17,473 nucleotides of DNA from JAFDZV01 sp966128725 (GCA_966128725.1 CBHYLN010000109.1:1-17473); one strand, 5' to 3'; numbered from the stretch's first letter, positions 8,293 through 15,995 are shown. Notes: generated by a model from the sequence alone, not told the origin. Translations and numbers: made by a program.

Positions 8293-8898
8293 ATGAGCGA
8301 GACTACGATACAGCCTACAACCGACGCTCACCTTCTTGAACGCATTGCCGCGAAGGACCAGAATGCACTTGCCGATCTATACGATCGCTTCTCGAAGGTG
8401 CTGTATGGAATCATCCTGGCCGTTGTTCGCGATACCGACGACGCCGAGGACATCCTTCAAGAGGTGTTCATTCAGGTTTGGCGGAGCGCGGGCACGTATC
8501 AGCCGGCACTTGGCACGGCAAAAACCTGGCTGATCCGTTTGGCGCACAACCGCGCGATCGATCTGCTTCGGTCACGGCGCCATAAGCAGAAGAAGATGGA
8601 GATCGGCGGGCTCGACAGCAATGACGCCGACTTCCGAACCCCGACGGATTTCGTGTCGGACTCCACCTGGCAGGCTGCCGTGCAGAAGGAACAGGCTGCG
8701 TATGTATCACATGCGCTTGCACAGTTGCCCGTTGAGCAACGCAGGCTTATCGAGCTGGCATTTCTGAACGGATTCACTCATCAGGAAATCGCGCAACAGA
8801 CAGGAATTCCGCTTGGCACGATAAAAACCCGGATCAGAAGCGGAATGTCCGTACTTCGCGCACATCTGCAGTTCGTGGCCGAAGAGGTCAGAAACTAG
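8293..8898 (+). CDS. RNA polymerase ECF-type sigma-70 factor (SigK/RpoE-like)
   Basis: 201 residues. Region 2 (about 27-97) has the core-binding and -10-reading run: LYDRFSKVLYGIILAVV, DTDDAEDILQEVFIQVW, then TWLIRLAHNRAIDLLRSRR. Region 4 (about 145-195) is ALAQLPVEQRRLIELAF, then FTHQEIAQQTGIPLGTIKTR, a helix-turn-helix for the -35 element. Region 3 is absent, as in ECF factors. It directs RNA polymerase to a stress regulon that cannot be read from this window. Start: the ATG at 8293 is preceded by GGGGGA twelve bases upstream; the GTG at 8287 (two residues earlier) has better spacing to that site. The frame stays open upstream to 8062, but that part is not coding-like. The next gene downstream is its probable anti-sigma factor, and ECF pairs are usually autoregulated. 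Confidence 0.95.
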   Translation: MSETTIQPTTDAHLLERIAAKDQNALADLYDRFSKVLYGIILAVVRDTDDAEDILQEVFIQVWRSAGTYQPALGTAKTWLIRLAHNRAIDLLRSRRHKQKKMEIGGLDSNDADFRTPTDFVSDSTWQAAVQKEQAAYVSHALAQLPVEQRRLIELAFLNGFTHQEIAQQTGIPLGTIKTRIRSGMSVLRAHLQFVAEEVRN

Positions 8899-9043
8899 CC
8901 AACGGCATGGCAACGTGCCACGACGTAGAGATGGGCGCCACGGGAGAGATGACAGGACGGTCCCCCCGATGCACACGATGACATAATGAAACGACAATGG
9001 TGGCAAGCGCGCCGTGTTATCGCTTGTTCCCAAGACCGAAGCA

Positions 9044-9637
9044 ATGGATATGAACAACAATACTCCCCCCCAGGACGAATTGGACAACGCGGACTTATAC
9101 GCGCTGGGTGCGCTGTCGCCCAGCGAGACCGCTGCCTATGAGGCGGCGCTGTCCGCGGGCACGGCTGACCAGCAGCAGGCGGTTGCATCGCTTGAGACCG
9201 CGGCCGCGCTTGCCGAGCAGATGGCCGCCGCGATGCCCGCCCCGCGTCGTGCGGTGAAGCATGCAATCATGTCGGCAATTGCAGCGCCCGAACCCGACGA
9301 TCAAGAGGGCAAACAGGTGTTCCTGCGGGCCAACGAAGGCGAGTGGGTGGAGATGGTGCCCGGCATTACCGTTCGTGTGCTCCACACCGATACCGAGTTG
9401 GGACGTACAACATTCCTAGCTCGCCTGGCGCCCGGTGCGGTGCTGCCGGCGCATCGCCATGTGGGCCTGGAGGAATGCCTTGTGCTGGAGGGCGAACTTT
9501 ATGTGGACGGTCACACGCTTGGCAACGGCGACTTCACCGCGTCGTATTCCGACAAGGTGCATCTGGACACGCACAGCGACAGCGGCTGCCTGCTGTTGCT
9601 CAGCTCGCCGATGAGCGACGAATTTCTGGATCACTAG
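9044..9637 (+). CDS. Cupin-domain anti-sigma factor (ChrR-like), partner of the upstream ECF factor
   Basis: 197 residues from the ATG at 9044 (a GTG at 9014 in the same frame adds ten residues; neither has a good ribosome binding site). The N-terminal half (about 1-85) is helical, with DLYALGALSPSE, the start seen in anti-sigma domains of the RskA/ChrR type that clamp ECF factors. The HxxxCxxC zinc site of classic zinc-binding anti-sigma factors is not present. The C-terminal half (about 90-190) is a cupin barrel with His137-Arg-His139, Glu143/Glu144 and His173/His177 as candidate metal ligands, after PGAVLPAHRH and then EECLVLEGELYVDG. No membrane segment, so it is soluble. In the ChrR family the cupin senses oxidants or singlet oxygen and releases the sigma factor; here that is inferred from family and position, 145 bases after the sigma gene. 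Confidence 0.88.
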   Translation: MDMNNNTPPQDELDNADLYALGALSPSETAAYEAALSAGTADQQQAVASLETAAALAEQMAAAMPAPRRAVKHAIMSAIAAPEPDDQEGKQVFLRANEGEWVEMVPGITVRVLHTDTELGRTTFLARLAPGAVLPAHRHVGLEECLVLEGELYVDGHTLGNGDFTASYSDKVHLDTHSDSGCLLLLSSPMSDEFLDH

Positions 9638-9673
9638 CGCTGTGCCCTACACGGGCGCGCGCTGATACGCAAC

Positions 9674-9711
9674 GGAACGGGAGAGGCTTGGCAACAGGTC
9701 TCTCCCGTTCC
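9674..9711 (+). terminator. Strong hairpin after the sigma/anti-sigma pair
   Basis: GGAACGGGAGAG (9674-9685) and CTCTCCCGTTCC (9700-9711) form a perfect 12-bp stem around a 14-base loop, 36 bases after the anti-sigma stop codon. There is no run of T after it, so it is either a weak intrinsic terminator or a 3'-end stabilising hairpin. Confidence 0.6.
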
Positions 9712-9749
9712 GCGTTATCGGGCAGCCATTGTAGAAGTACCCTTTTGGG

Positions 9750-9786
9750 GGAATTGAAATTCCGGTGGATGCGCCGTAGGTTTTTG
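9750..9786 (+). promoter_or_regulatory. Possible Bacteroidota-type promoter with small palindrome
   Basis: GGAATTGAAATTCC (9750-9763) is a palindrome of two 6-base arms around GA. Its TTG (9754-9756) is followed 20 bases later by TAGGTTTTTG (9777-9786), close to the TTG / TAnnTTTG promoter of Bacteroidota. It sits about 40 bases ahead of the 72-residue gene. The match is imperfect and the lineage is uncertain, so this is a weak call. Confidence 0.25.
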
Positions 9787-9823
9787 CCGTGAACTGACAT
9801 GTAGTAAGAATTGGAGAATCATC

Positions 9824-10042
9824 ATGAAGTATGAATCGGCAAACACGGCCCTGATGGCAGGCACAACGCCCAGCGCATCAAACACGCCGGGCACGAAGCG
9901 CGCACAATCGAAGGGCCGTAAGCATCACGAACACGAGGCTGAAACCGGTCCCCGTACAATCAAGTCATCCCCCATCGGAACACGCCTTGGGCGCGAATTC
10001 ATCCACGAGGCCGTTCGTGCAGTGGTGCATGCCCGGAGGTGA
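9824..10042 (+). CDS. Small basic hypothetical protein, coupled to the NDT/TIR-like gene
   Basis: 72 residues behind TTGGAGAATCATC, a good ribosome binding site. The sequence is rich in Lys, Arg, His, Thr and Ser: a disordered N-terminal half with GTKRAQSKGRKHHEHE, then a likely short helix, LGREFIHEAVRAVVHARR, at the end. No signal peptide, membrane segment or known motif. Its stop codon lies two bases before the start of the next gene, whose ribosome binding site (CGGAGG) is inside this gene, so the two are translationally coupled. That arrangement and the site argue it is a real gene; it may be a regulator or nucleic-acid/partner-binding subunit of the next protein, but nothing in the sequence proves this. 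Confidence 0.62.
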   Translation: MKYESANTALMAGTTPSASNTPGTKRAQSKGRKHHEHEAETGPRTIKSSPIGTRLGREFIHEAVRAVVHARR

Positions 10043-10044
10043 CG

Positions 10045-10713
10045 ATGGCAAACAGCCTCAACACCACCCCCACCAACAACGTCTTCATCAACTGCCCGTT
10101 CGACCACGCGTACAAGCCCCTGTTCGATGCCATTGTCTTCACGGTAATGGAGGCCGGATTCAGGCCACGATGCGCGCTCGAAAGCCGCGACTCCGGGCAA
10201 ACCCGGCTCGATAAAATTGTTCAGATCATCCGCGAATGCCGGTTTGGTATCCACGATCTCTCGCGGACAGAGTACGGTACAACCGGCCTTCCCAGATTCA
10301 ACATGCCGTTCGAATGTGGCCTGTACTGGGGTTGCATGCACTACGGCGGCAAGCACCACGCCAATAAATGCATTCTGGTGCTCGACACCGAGCAATACCG
10401 CTATCAGCAATCGTTGAGCGATATCGCCGGGCAGGACATCGCAGCGCACGGCAATCAGCCAACCACGGCCATACACCGCGTACGCAGTTGGCTGCGCAGC
10501 AGTTCACACCGCACGAACATCCCCGGCGGCAACGCCATTGCCGAACGTTATCAGCGATTCCAGGCAGACCTTCCAAACCTGATTCGCCGAGTGGGCATCA
10601 CGATGCAGGAGATACGCTCGGCGGAGTACTACGGCGACTATCTGGAGATGATCCGTGCCTGGATCATCGAGAGCGACACAACGCGCGCGCAGCCACTGCC
10701 GCAGCCAGTGTAA
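10045..10713 (+). CDS. Uncharacterised NDT/TIR-like fold protein (predicted nucleoside/NAD-processing)
   Basis: 222 residues from the ATG at 10045, behind CGGAGG with good spacing. The N-terminus NNVFINCPFD (11-20) is a beta strand of the type that opens TIR and nucleoside 2-deoxyribosyltransferase folds. FRPRCALE follows at about 39-46, then IIRECRFGIHDLSR (61-74) and FNMPFECGLYWG (85-96). The order 'I-x-x-C/D-x-x-I-x-D-x-S ... N-x-x-x-E-x-G' matches those folds, where the Glu (here Glu90) is the catalytic residue that attacks the glycosidic bond. Further runs, LVLDTEQYRYQ and SDIAGQDI (125-132), are, from memory, constant in a broad family of unannotated bacterial proteins. The C-terminal third is helical, with no membrane segment. 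Enzymatic function, NAD or nucleotide substrate, and any defence role are inference only. Alternative: a non-catalytic ligand-binding relative. Confidence 0.85.
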   Translation: MANSLNTTPTNNVFINCPFDHAYKPLFDAIVFTVMEAGFRPRCALESRDSGQTRLDKIVQIIRECRFGIHDLSRTEYGTTGLPRFNMPFECGLYWGCMHYGGKHHANKCILVLDTEQYRYQQSLSDIAGQDIAAHGNQPTTAIHRVRSWLRSSSHRTNIPGGNAIAERYQRFQADLPNLIRRVGITMQEIRSAEYYGDYLEMIRAWIIESDTTRAQPLPQPV

Positions 10714-10763
10714 AACCCGCTCGCTGCGCCGCCCCGCCTGGCACCATGCACTCCTTGAAACGC

Positions 10764-10794
10764 CAAACGCCGATCAGTGCGTGATCGGCGTTTG
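10764..10794 (+). terminator. Rho-independent terminator between converging genes
   Basis: CAAACGCCGATCA (10764-10776) and TGATCGGCGTTTG (10782-10794) make a perfect 13-bp stem with a 5-base loop, followed by TGTTGTTTTG. It ends the plus-strand pair 51 bases after its last stop codon. The smc gene converges from the other side (stop at 10830), and the hairpin may serve it too, though the T-run on that strand is poor. Confidence 0.85.
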
Positions 10795-10829
10795 TGTTGT
10801 TTTGATTGCACGTATCGGAAGGGCCTTCC

Positions 10830-13800
10830 CTACGCCTCGGCAGCAACCGGCTGGCTCTTGCGCGCAGCCCCGTTGCGCCCCTCGGTAAAGCGCACCGAAA
10901 CGATCTTCGAGACGCCGTCCTCCTCCTGCGTCACGCCGTACATGGTATCGGCCGCCGACATCGTGCGCTTGTTGTGGGTCACGATGATGAACTGCGTATC
11001 GTGCACGAACCGGCGGATAAGCTGCACGAAGCGGTCGATGTTGGCATCGTCGAGCGGGGCATCCACCTCGTCGAGGATACAGAACGGTGACGGCTTCACC
11101 AGATAGATGGCGAACAGCAGCGCGATTGCCGTAAGCGTCTTCTCGCCTCCGGAAAGAAGGTCGATCGAATGCGGCCGCTTGCCGCGTGGCTTGGCGACAA
11201 TTTCGATGGGCGCTTCCAGCGGATCACCTTCTCCAAGCTTCAGATCGGCCTCGTCTCCCTCGTAGAACAACGAGGTGAAGATGTCGATGAAGTTCTTGCG
11301 GATAAGCTCGAAGGTTTCCTGGAACTTGTTCTGCGCCGTGTCGTTGATCTCGGCGATCGTCTCCATCAACGTCTTCTCGGCATTGCGCAGGTCATCGCTC
11401 TGGTTCTTCAGGAACTCGTAGCGTTCGTTTTCCTCGCGCCACTCCTCGTAGGCCAGCAGGTTGACCGTTCCCAGCATCTTGATGCGGCCCTTTGCCTGGC
11501 GCAACGATTCGCGCAGGTTGCCCATCAAGGTTTCGTTGCCTTCGTTCTCAAACTCCTTCGCCTCCAGATCAACCTCCAGCTCCTCCTTGCCGCGCTGCAC
11601 CATTGCCTCGGCGCGCATGGTAAGCTCGCTGATCTTCATCTCCAGCTCGTGTGCCTGGCCCATCGCCGATTCGTACCCACGACGCTCCTCGCGCAAGGCT
11701 TCGGCGTGTTTGCCGATCTCCTCACGCTTGGTGGCCTGCAACACCACAACTTCCTCCAGCTTCACGCGGGCATCAACCAGTTCGGCGCGGAACCCCTCCA
11801 ACTGCCCCTCACCTTCCTCGAAGGTGGATTGCAGCACTTCAAGCTCGTCCTCGGCACGCTCGCGCTCGGCACGACGCTGCTCGATCACGCGCTCGGCATT
11901 TTCGCGATCGCGCCGGATGCGATCCAACTCCGCCACGGCACTGCGTTCCTCGCCGCGCAGTGTTGCAAGCTCCACCTTCCGCTCGTTCAGCACACGCGAG
12001 CGCTCGGCATACTCGGCCTCGGCGCGCTCCAGCTCGGTCGCAAGTTCGCGCGCATTCTGCTCGGCGCTCTCCTGCTCGGCCCGCAACGCGGCACGGCGCG
12101 GCTCGGTCCCCTGAAGCTGCTCGGCCAGGCGCGCCATGTCCTCCTCGAACCGCGAGCGCTCCACATGGTGCCCTTCCAGCAGTTCCTCGGCCGACTCGCG
12201 TTCGTACTCAATCTGCGCGCGGCGCTTCTCAACCTGGCCAAGCTCCTGCTGGGCACGCCGGATCGCGTCCGACAGGCTTCCAAGGTTCACCTCGTTATGC
12301 AATGCCGAGGTATGCGCGATCTGCTCGTCCAGATTCGCCAACCGATCGCGAAGCTCGTCGGCCTCGCGCGCAAGGCGCTCCACCTGCTCGCGCTTGCCGA
12401 TCGTGGTTCCCTCGTCCTTGGTCTGGCCACCGCCGCGCACAATTCCGCCTGCCTGCACGGTAACACCATCCAGCGTCACCGCCTGTTCGGCAATACCACG
12501 CGACACGGCCTCGGTAGCGTCCTCCAGCGTGCGGACAATCAATGTGTCGTTCAGCAGATGGCGGCGCAGGGCATCGTGCTCGGCCGCCGACGTGCACAGT
12601 TCACCGGCCCAGCCAAGCGCGTCCACACCCTGAGCCGCAGGCCGGGGGCCAACGGCCGGAACGCGGTCCACGCAGACGAACGTCACCTTCCCCTTTTTGT
12701 TCGAGGCCAGCGAGGCCATGCCGCGCTTGGCGTCCTCGATGGTGGGGACAATCAGATAATGGGCAGCGCTGCCCAGGGCAGCAGCCACGGCACGCCGGTA
12801 CTCCTCGGCCGTGGAGATGGCCTCCGAAACAGTAATGCGCTCCACGGGTGTCCAGTCCGGCTGGTCCACAAGGAACCGCACGGACTCATCCTGATCCACA
12901 AGGCCCGAAAGAAACTCGATGCGCGACTGCCGCGAGTTGATGGCGTTGTGCAGCTCGATGGTGGCCGTGCGCAGTTCGTTGATCTCGCCCTGCAGCCGAG
13001 CCTTGGCTTCCTGCCCGGCCTCGAACTCGCGCTGGGCCGCATCCAACGCTTCCTGGGCGGCACGCAGTTCGGCCTCAACGCCAACAATGGCCTCGGCGGT
13101 GGCCTCAAGCTCGAACCGGGCCTCCTCGTCCTGTTCGGCGAACTGTTCCAGGCGCGCGGCAATCGATTCGATGCGCGCGCGGGTGCGTTCCTCCTCACCG
13201 CGCAGTTCGGCAATGCGGTTGATTACCGAAATCACCTGATCCTGCGAGCCCTTCGCTGCCTGCCGCCGCTTGTTCACCTCGGCTTCAGCGGCGCTCATCT
13301 CCGATCGCAACTGTTCGAAGTCCAGATCCGACGAGGCGAGCTGTTGGCGAATCGCCTCCAGCCCACGCTCCACCTCGGCGCGATCGGCCACCATGGCTTC
13401 GATACCGCCTTCGGCCTCGGCACGATCGCGCTCGGCACGGTCGATGATCGCGCTCAACGAACGGCGGCGCTCCTCGGCCACGGCCCGGCGCTGCTCCAGT
13501 TCGGCAATCCGCGCGGTGATGGCGTTCACATCCTTCTGTGCCTCGGTGTGCGCGGTCTCGATTTCGGCGTACTCGCGCTCCAGCTCGGCCAGCACGGCCT
13601 CCTCTTCGGCGAGCTGTGAGTCCAGCTCCTCCTTGCGCGAACGCACCTCAACCAACTTCTCCTGCAGGGGCGCGATGCGGCGCACTGTTGCGCTGTACTC
13701 GCGTTCCAGGATCTCCACTTCAAGCCGCTTGCGCTCGGCATCGATTGTGGTGAACTCCTCGGCCTTCTTTGCCTGGCGTTCCAACGACCCAACCTTCTTG

Positions 13801-14396
13801 GCAACCTCCTTGATGATGTCGTTGACACGCATCAAGTCCTGCTGTGTGCTGTCCAGCTTCCGCAATGCCTCGCGGCGGCGCACCTTGTACTTGGTGACGC
13901 CAGCGGCCTCCTCGAACAACTTGCGGCGTTCGTCGGCACGGTCGGAGAGGATAGTCTCGATCATCTTCAACTCGATAACCGAATAGGCGTTCGAGCCCAT
14001 GCCGGTATCCATGAACAGGTCCACGATGTCGCGCAGGCGGCACTGGGTTTTGTTCAACAGATATTCCGAGTCGCCGTTGCGGAACAGACGGCGCGTGATC
14101 GTGACTTCGCTGTATTCGGTTGGGAGGATTCCCTTGGTGTTCTCGATGGTGAGCGACACTTCGGCCATGCCCAACGGACGGCGCTTGCCGGCGCCGTTGA
14201 AGATCACGTTCTCCATCTTGTCCGATCGGAGAACCGATGCTTTCTGCTCGCCGATTGCCCAGCGAATGGCATCGATCACGTTGGATTTGCCGCACCCGTT
14301 CGGGCCTACGACAGCCGTGATACCATCGTTGAACTTCAGTGAGGTTTTGTGGGCGAAGGACTTGAAACCGATGATGTCGAGTTTGCTGAGATACAT
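10830..14396 (-). CDS. smc: Chromosome segregation ATPase SMC
   Basis: 1188 residues, the usual length of bacterial SMC. It condenses and segregates the nucleoid as a homodimer with ScpA and ScpB. The N-terminal ATPase half starts MYLSKLDIIGFKSF, with Walker A GPNGCGKSN at 31-39 and the Q-loop region at about 145. Residues about 170-480 form the first coiled-coil arm (Glu/Arg/Ala-rich heptads). Residues about 480-670 are the hinge, with GGIVRGGGQTKDEG at its end. The second arm runs to about 1010. The C-terminal half carries the signature LLSGGEKTLTAIALLFA (about 1078-1094), Walker B CILDEVDAPLDD and the D-loop, then the switch histidine in FIIVTHNKRTM. All motifs are intact. No Shine-Dalgarno precedes the ATG at 14396. 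No scp or ftsY gene lies beside it here. Confidence 0.98.
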   Translation of the reverse strand: MYLSKLDIIGFKSFAHKTSLKFNDGITAVVGPNGCGKSNVIDAIRWAIGEQKASVLRSDKMENVIFNGAGKRRPLGMAEVSLTIENTKGILPTEYSEVTITRRLFRNGDSEYLLNKTQCRLRDIVDLFMDTGMGSNAYSVIELKMIETILSDRADERRKLFEEAAGVTKYKVRRREALRKLDSTQQDLMRVNDIIKEVAKKVGSLERQAKKAEEFTTIDAERKRLEVEILEREYSATVRRIAPLQEKLVEVRSRKEELDSQLAEEEAVLAELEREYAEIETAHTEAQKDVNAITARIAELEQRRAVAEERRRSLSAIIDRAERDRAEAEGGIEAMVADRAEVERGLEAIRQQLASSDLDFEQLRSEMSAAEAEVNKRRQAAKGSQDQVISVINRIAELRGEEERTRARIESIAARLEQFAEQDEEARFELEATAEAIVGVEAELRAAQEALDAAQREFEAGQEAKARLQGEINELRTATIELHNAINSRQSRIEFLSGLVDQDESVRFLVDQPDWTPVERITVSEAISTAEEYRRAVAAALGSAAHYLIVPTIEDAKRGMASLASNKKGKVTFVCVDRVPAVGPRPAAQGVDALGWAGELCTSAAEHDALRRHLLNDTLIVRTLEDATEAVSRGIAEQAVTLDGVTVQAGGIVRGGGQTKDEGTTIGKREQVERLAREADELRDRLANLDEQIAHTSALHNEVNLGSLSDAIRRAQQELGQVEKRRAQIEYERESAEELLEGHHVERSRFEEDMARLAEQLQGTEPRRAALRAEQESAEQNARELATELERAEAEYAERSRVLNERKVELATLRGEERSAVAELDRIRRDRENAERVIEQRRAERERAEDELEVLQSTFEEGEGQLEGFRAELVDARVKLEEVVVLQATKREEIGKHAEALREERRGYESAMGQAHELEMKISELTMRAEAMVQRGKEELEVDLEAKEFENEGNETLMGNLRESLRQAKGRIKMLGTVNLLAYEEWREENERYEFLKNQSDDLRNAEKTLMETIAEINDTAQNKFQETFELIRKNFIDIFTSLFYEGDEADLKLGEGDPLEAPIEIVAKPRGKRPHSIDLLSGGEKTLTAIALLFAIYLVKPSPFCILDEVDAPLDDANIDRFVQLIRRFVHDTQFIIVTHNKRTMSAADTMYGVTQEEDGVSKIVSVRFTEGRNGAARKSQPVAAEA

Positions 14397-14829
14397 CGAA
14401 TGTGAAGAACGAATGTAGGGTCTGACAGAAGGCGGTCGGAAGATACGCGATTTCGCGTGAAGTGAGCGAAGGGGCGTTGAAAGCGTGACCGGTTGGTCAA
14501 AATCGGGGATTCACGTTGGGCATGTGATATGCCGCGCGAGCGAAGCCGGCGCGTTCCGCCCGGAAGGATTCGGCGCACGCGAATACGGGCAGCACAACGG
14601 CTGCGCGTGCCGTTGCAGCAGCTCATCGGCGCATACACACTGCTCCGCGCGCAACGCTCGGAAACAAACGGCATGGCGCTGCCCTGCAATGGCAATGCCG
14701 CCGTTGGTACAGGCCGATAACAGCCCCGCCACGGGCAAACGGCCAATCGCATGCCTGCGGTCCACCAGGCCGCGAGCACCGAAACACATGCTTGCCAGGC
14801 TGTCCCCAAAATCAATTGTCGCCGAAGTC
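14397..14829. other. Gene-poor stretch upstream of smc
   Basis: About 430 bases without a gene I can support. A minus-strand frame open from the GTG at 14876 to the stop at 14511 (121 codons) overlaps the end of the small gene at 14830 in another frame. It is Cys-rich with no recognisable domain, and may be the shifted remainder of that gene or chance. Near smc are two short palindromes: TGACCggttGGTCA (14486-14499) and ACGCGAttTCGCGT (14445-14458), possible regulator sites for smc. I looked for and did not see RNase P RNA, tmRNA, SRP RNA or tRNA signatures. Confidence 0.4.
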
Positions 14830-15117
14830 TCAGCGCCCAAGCCGTCGCGCAGCCCCGCCACGAGCAACCCCTTCACCGGACACGATCTGTGTCATATGTG
14901 TATCGGCAGCGGCACGGGCGGCGCGCTGAACCGATTCATCGAGTGGCGGGTTGGCAATCGAACGCATCAGCGTTTCGATTGGCGTGTTGCGTGAGCGCTG
15001 AATGCTTACCACATACAGCCCCGGCTCTGCCTGGTTGATGCTAACTATCCTGCTCATGGCGGTCCATAGTCGTTGATCCACCGGCGCGGGGCGACGATAG
15101 TGGCGCCTGGAGTTCAT
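14830..15117 (-). CDS. Small hypothetical protein, ATGA-overlapped with the GAF-like gene
   Basis: 95 residues from the ATG at 15117. Its start overlaps the TGA stop of the upstream membrane GAF-like gene as ATGA, a usual sign of translational coupling. The protein starts basic (MNSRRHYRRPAP), then reads SRIVSINQAEPGLYVVSIQR and NPPLDESVQRAARAAADTHM, giving a beta-strand and helix character. There is no signal peptide and no motif I recognise. The last dozen residues (VARGGAARRLGR) look like out-of-frame filler, so a frameshift near 14830-14876 that would join the frame ending at 14511 is possible. The ATGA overlap is the main evidence; a chance frame is not excluded. Confidence 0.45.
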   Translation of the reverse strand: MNSRRHYRRPAPVDQRLWTAMSRIVSINQAEPGLYVVSIQRSRNTPIETLMRSIANPPLDESVQRAARAAADTHMTQIVSGEGVARGGAARRLGR

Positions 15118-15917
15118 AACCATAACGATGCATATTCGGTACAATCCTGAAAATACTGCGCCAGTTTTGTCAGCTTGCGCAGCCCCCCTTCGGAAAGGAG
15201 CTCATTGGCCACTTCTTCATCGCAAACGTTCACGTTGATCGTCCCCACGCAACTGTATCGATCGCCGGTCCATCGAAGCACCGGGAAGCTCATGACCATC
15301 TTGATCTCTCTGGTCATCTCCAGCTTCCAACCCCGTAGCCGTGCTGGCCCATGCGCCGGATCGCGCAAGTCCGCTATCATCGCCTGCTCGGTGATGAACG
15401 CGGTTGCCGAGGCCCCCTCGCCCCACACATAGCTAAAGAGTCGAACATACCAGAAGCGCAACGCTTTGTCGCGATTGCCGTGGCGATATCCATAGTGGTA
15501 CACCTGCCGTAACCGTCCGATGTTGACATGCCGCGATAGATGCAGATACCCCGTCCGTTGCATCACGTTGAACCGCAGATCCCCCGACAGGCTTCGACGA
15601 AGCTTGTCGATCTCTCCACCGAATACCTGGTCAAAAGCGCTGGCCCGAAGTTCCTCGAACCGAAGAAACGGCCGATAGACCTGTTTGTATTGGGCAAAAA
15701 GCGTGATGGCGACAATCAGGAGAATCCCCTCGATCCGCAGCAACAACAGGTGCCGGTCGGTAAGCACGATTGGCCAGTCCAGCAGGCCGATCGTGAACCG
15801 TACCACCACTTCGGGCGCCTTGCCAAACACTTTCGGGACGTCGGAAATCAACGACAATGAAAGCGATAGCAACGTAAGAACGCCCACTATGAACAGGTGG
15901 AACTTCCTTCCGAGCAT
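15114..15917 (-). CDS. Membrane-anchored GAF-like domain protein
   Basis: 267 residues from the ATG at 15917. A GTG at 15986 would add 23 residues, but it lies only ten bases from the upstream terminator's T-run, leaving no room for a promoter; neither start has a clear ribosome binding site. Two membrane segments: about 6-26 (FHLFIVGVLTLLSLSLSLIS) and about 57-75 (LLLLRIEGILLIVAITLFA). They are followed by a soluble part to the end. The soluble part is mixed alpha/beta, and its end reads EIKMVMSFPVLRW then GTINVNVCDEE, the 'x-S-x-x-x-x-P-V ... G-x-I-N-V' pattern of GAF sensory domains. No kinase, cyclase or helix-turn-helix output domain is attached, so it may sense or bind a small ligand for a partner. 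It heads a short unit with the small ATGA-overlapped gene. Confidence 0.78.
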   Translation of the reverse strand: MLGRKFHLFIVGVLTLLSLSLSLISDVPKVFGKAPEVVVRFTIGLLDWPIVLTDRHLLLLRIEGILLIVAITLFAQYKQVYRPFLRFEELRASAFDQVFGGEIDKLRRSLSGDLRFNVMQRTGYLHLSRHVNIGRLRQVYHYGYRHGNRDKALRFWYVRLFSYVWGEGASATAFITEQAMIADLRDPAHGPARLRGWKLEMTREIKMVMSFPVLRWTGDRYSCVGTINVNVCDEEVANELLSEGGLRKLTKLAQYFQDCTEYASLWL

Positions 15918-15995
15918 TACCAAATCAGATTGTTGTGGCGGTTGTAACCGGAACCAATATACGAACGCCGGGAGGCGATTCAACACCCAACCCGA

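Noticed and set aside
11169..13619. Long plus-strand open frame opposite smc
   Set aside because: It is the antisense image of a Glu/Arg/Ala-rich coiled coil in G+C-rich DNA; the composition (Leu/Gly/Gln/His-rich, no motif) is typical of such shadows and smc is certain.
14336..14815. 159-codon minus-strand frame between smc and the small hypothetical gene
   Set aside because: It runs into the start of smc, has no ribosome binding site, and a Cys/Arg/Trp-rich composition without any motif.
14720..14870. Direct repeat CAGCCCCGCCACG (near 14722 and 14851)
   Set aside because: Only two copies of about 13 bases in a G+C-rich region; no array structure, so chance is likely.
14397..15113. Structured RNA (RNase P, tmRNA, SRP) in the gene-poor stretch
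   Set aside because: None of the conserved core sequences of these RNAs could be found on either strand.
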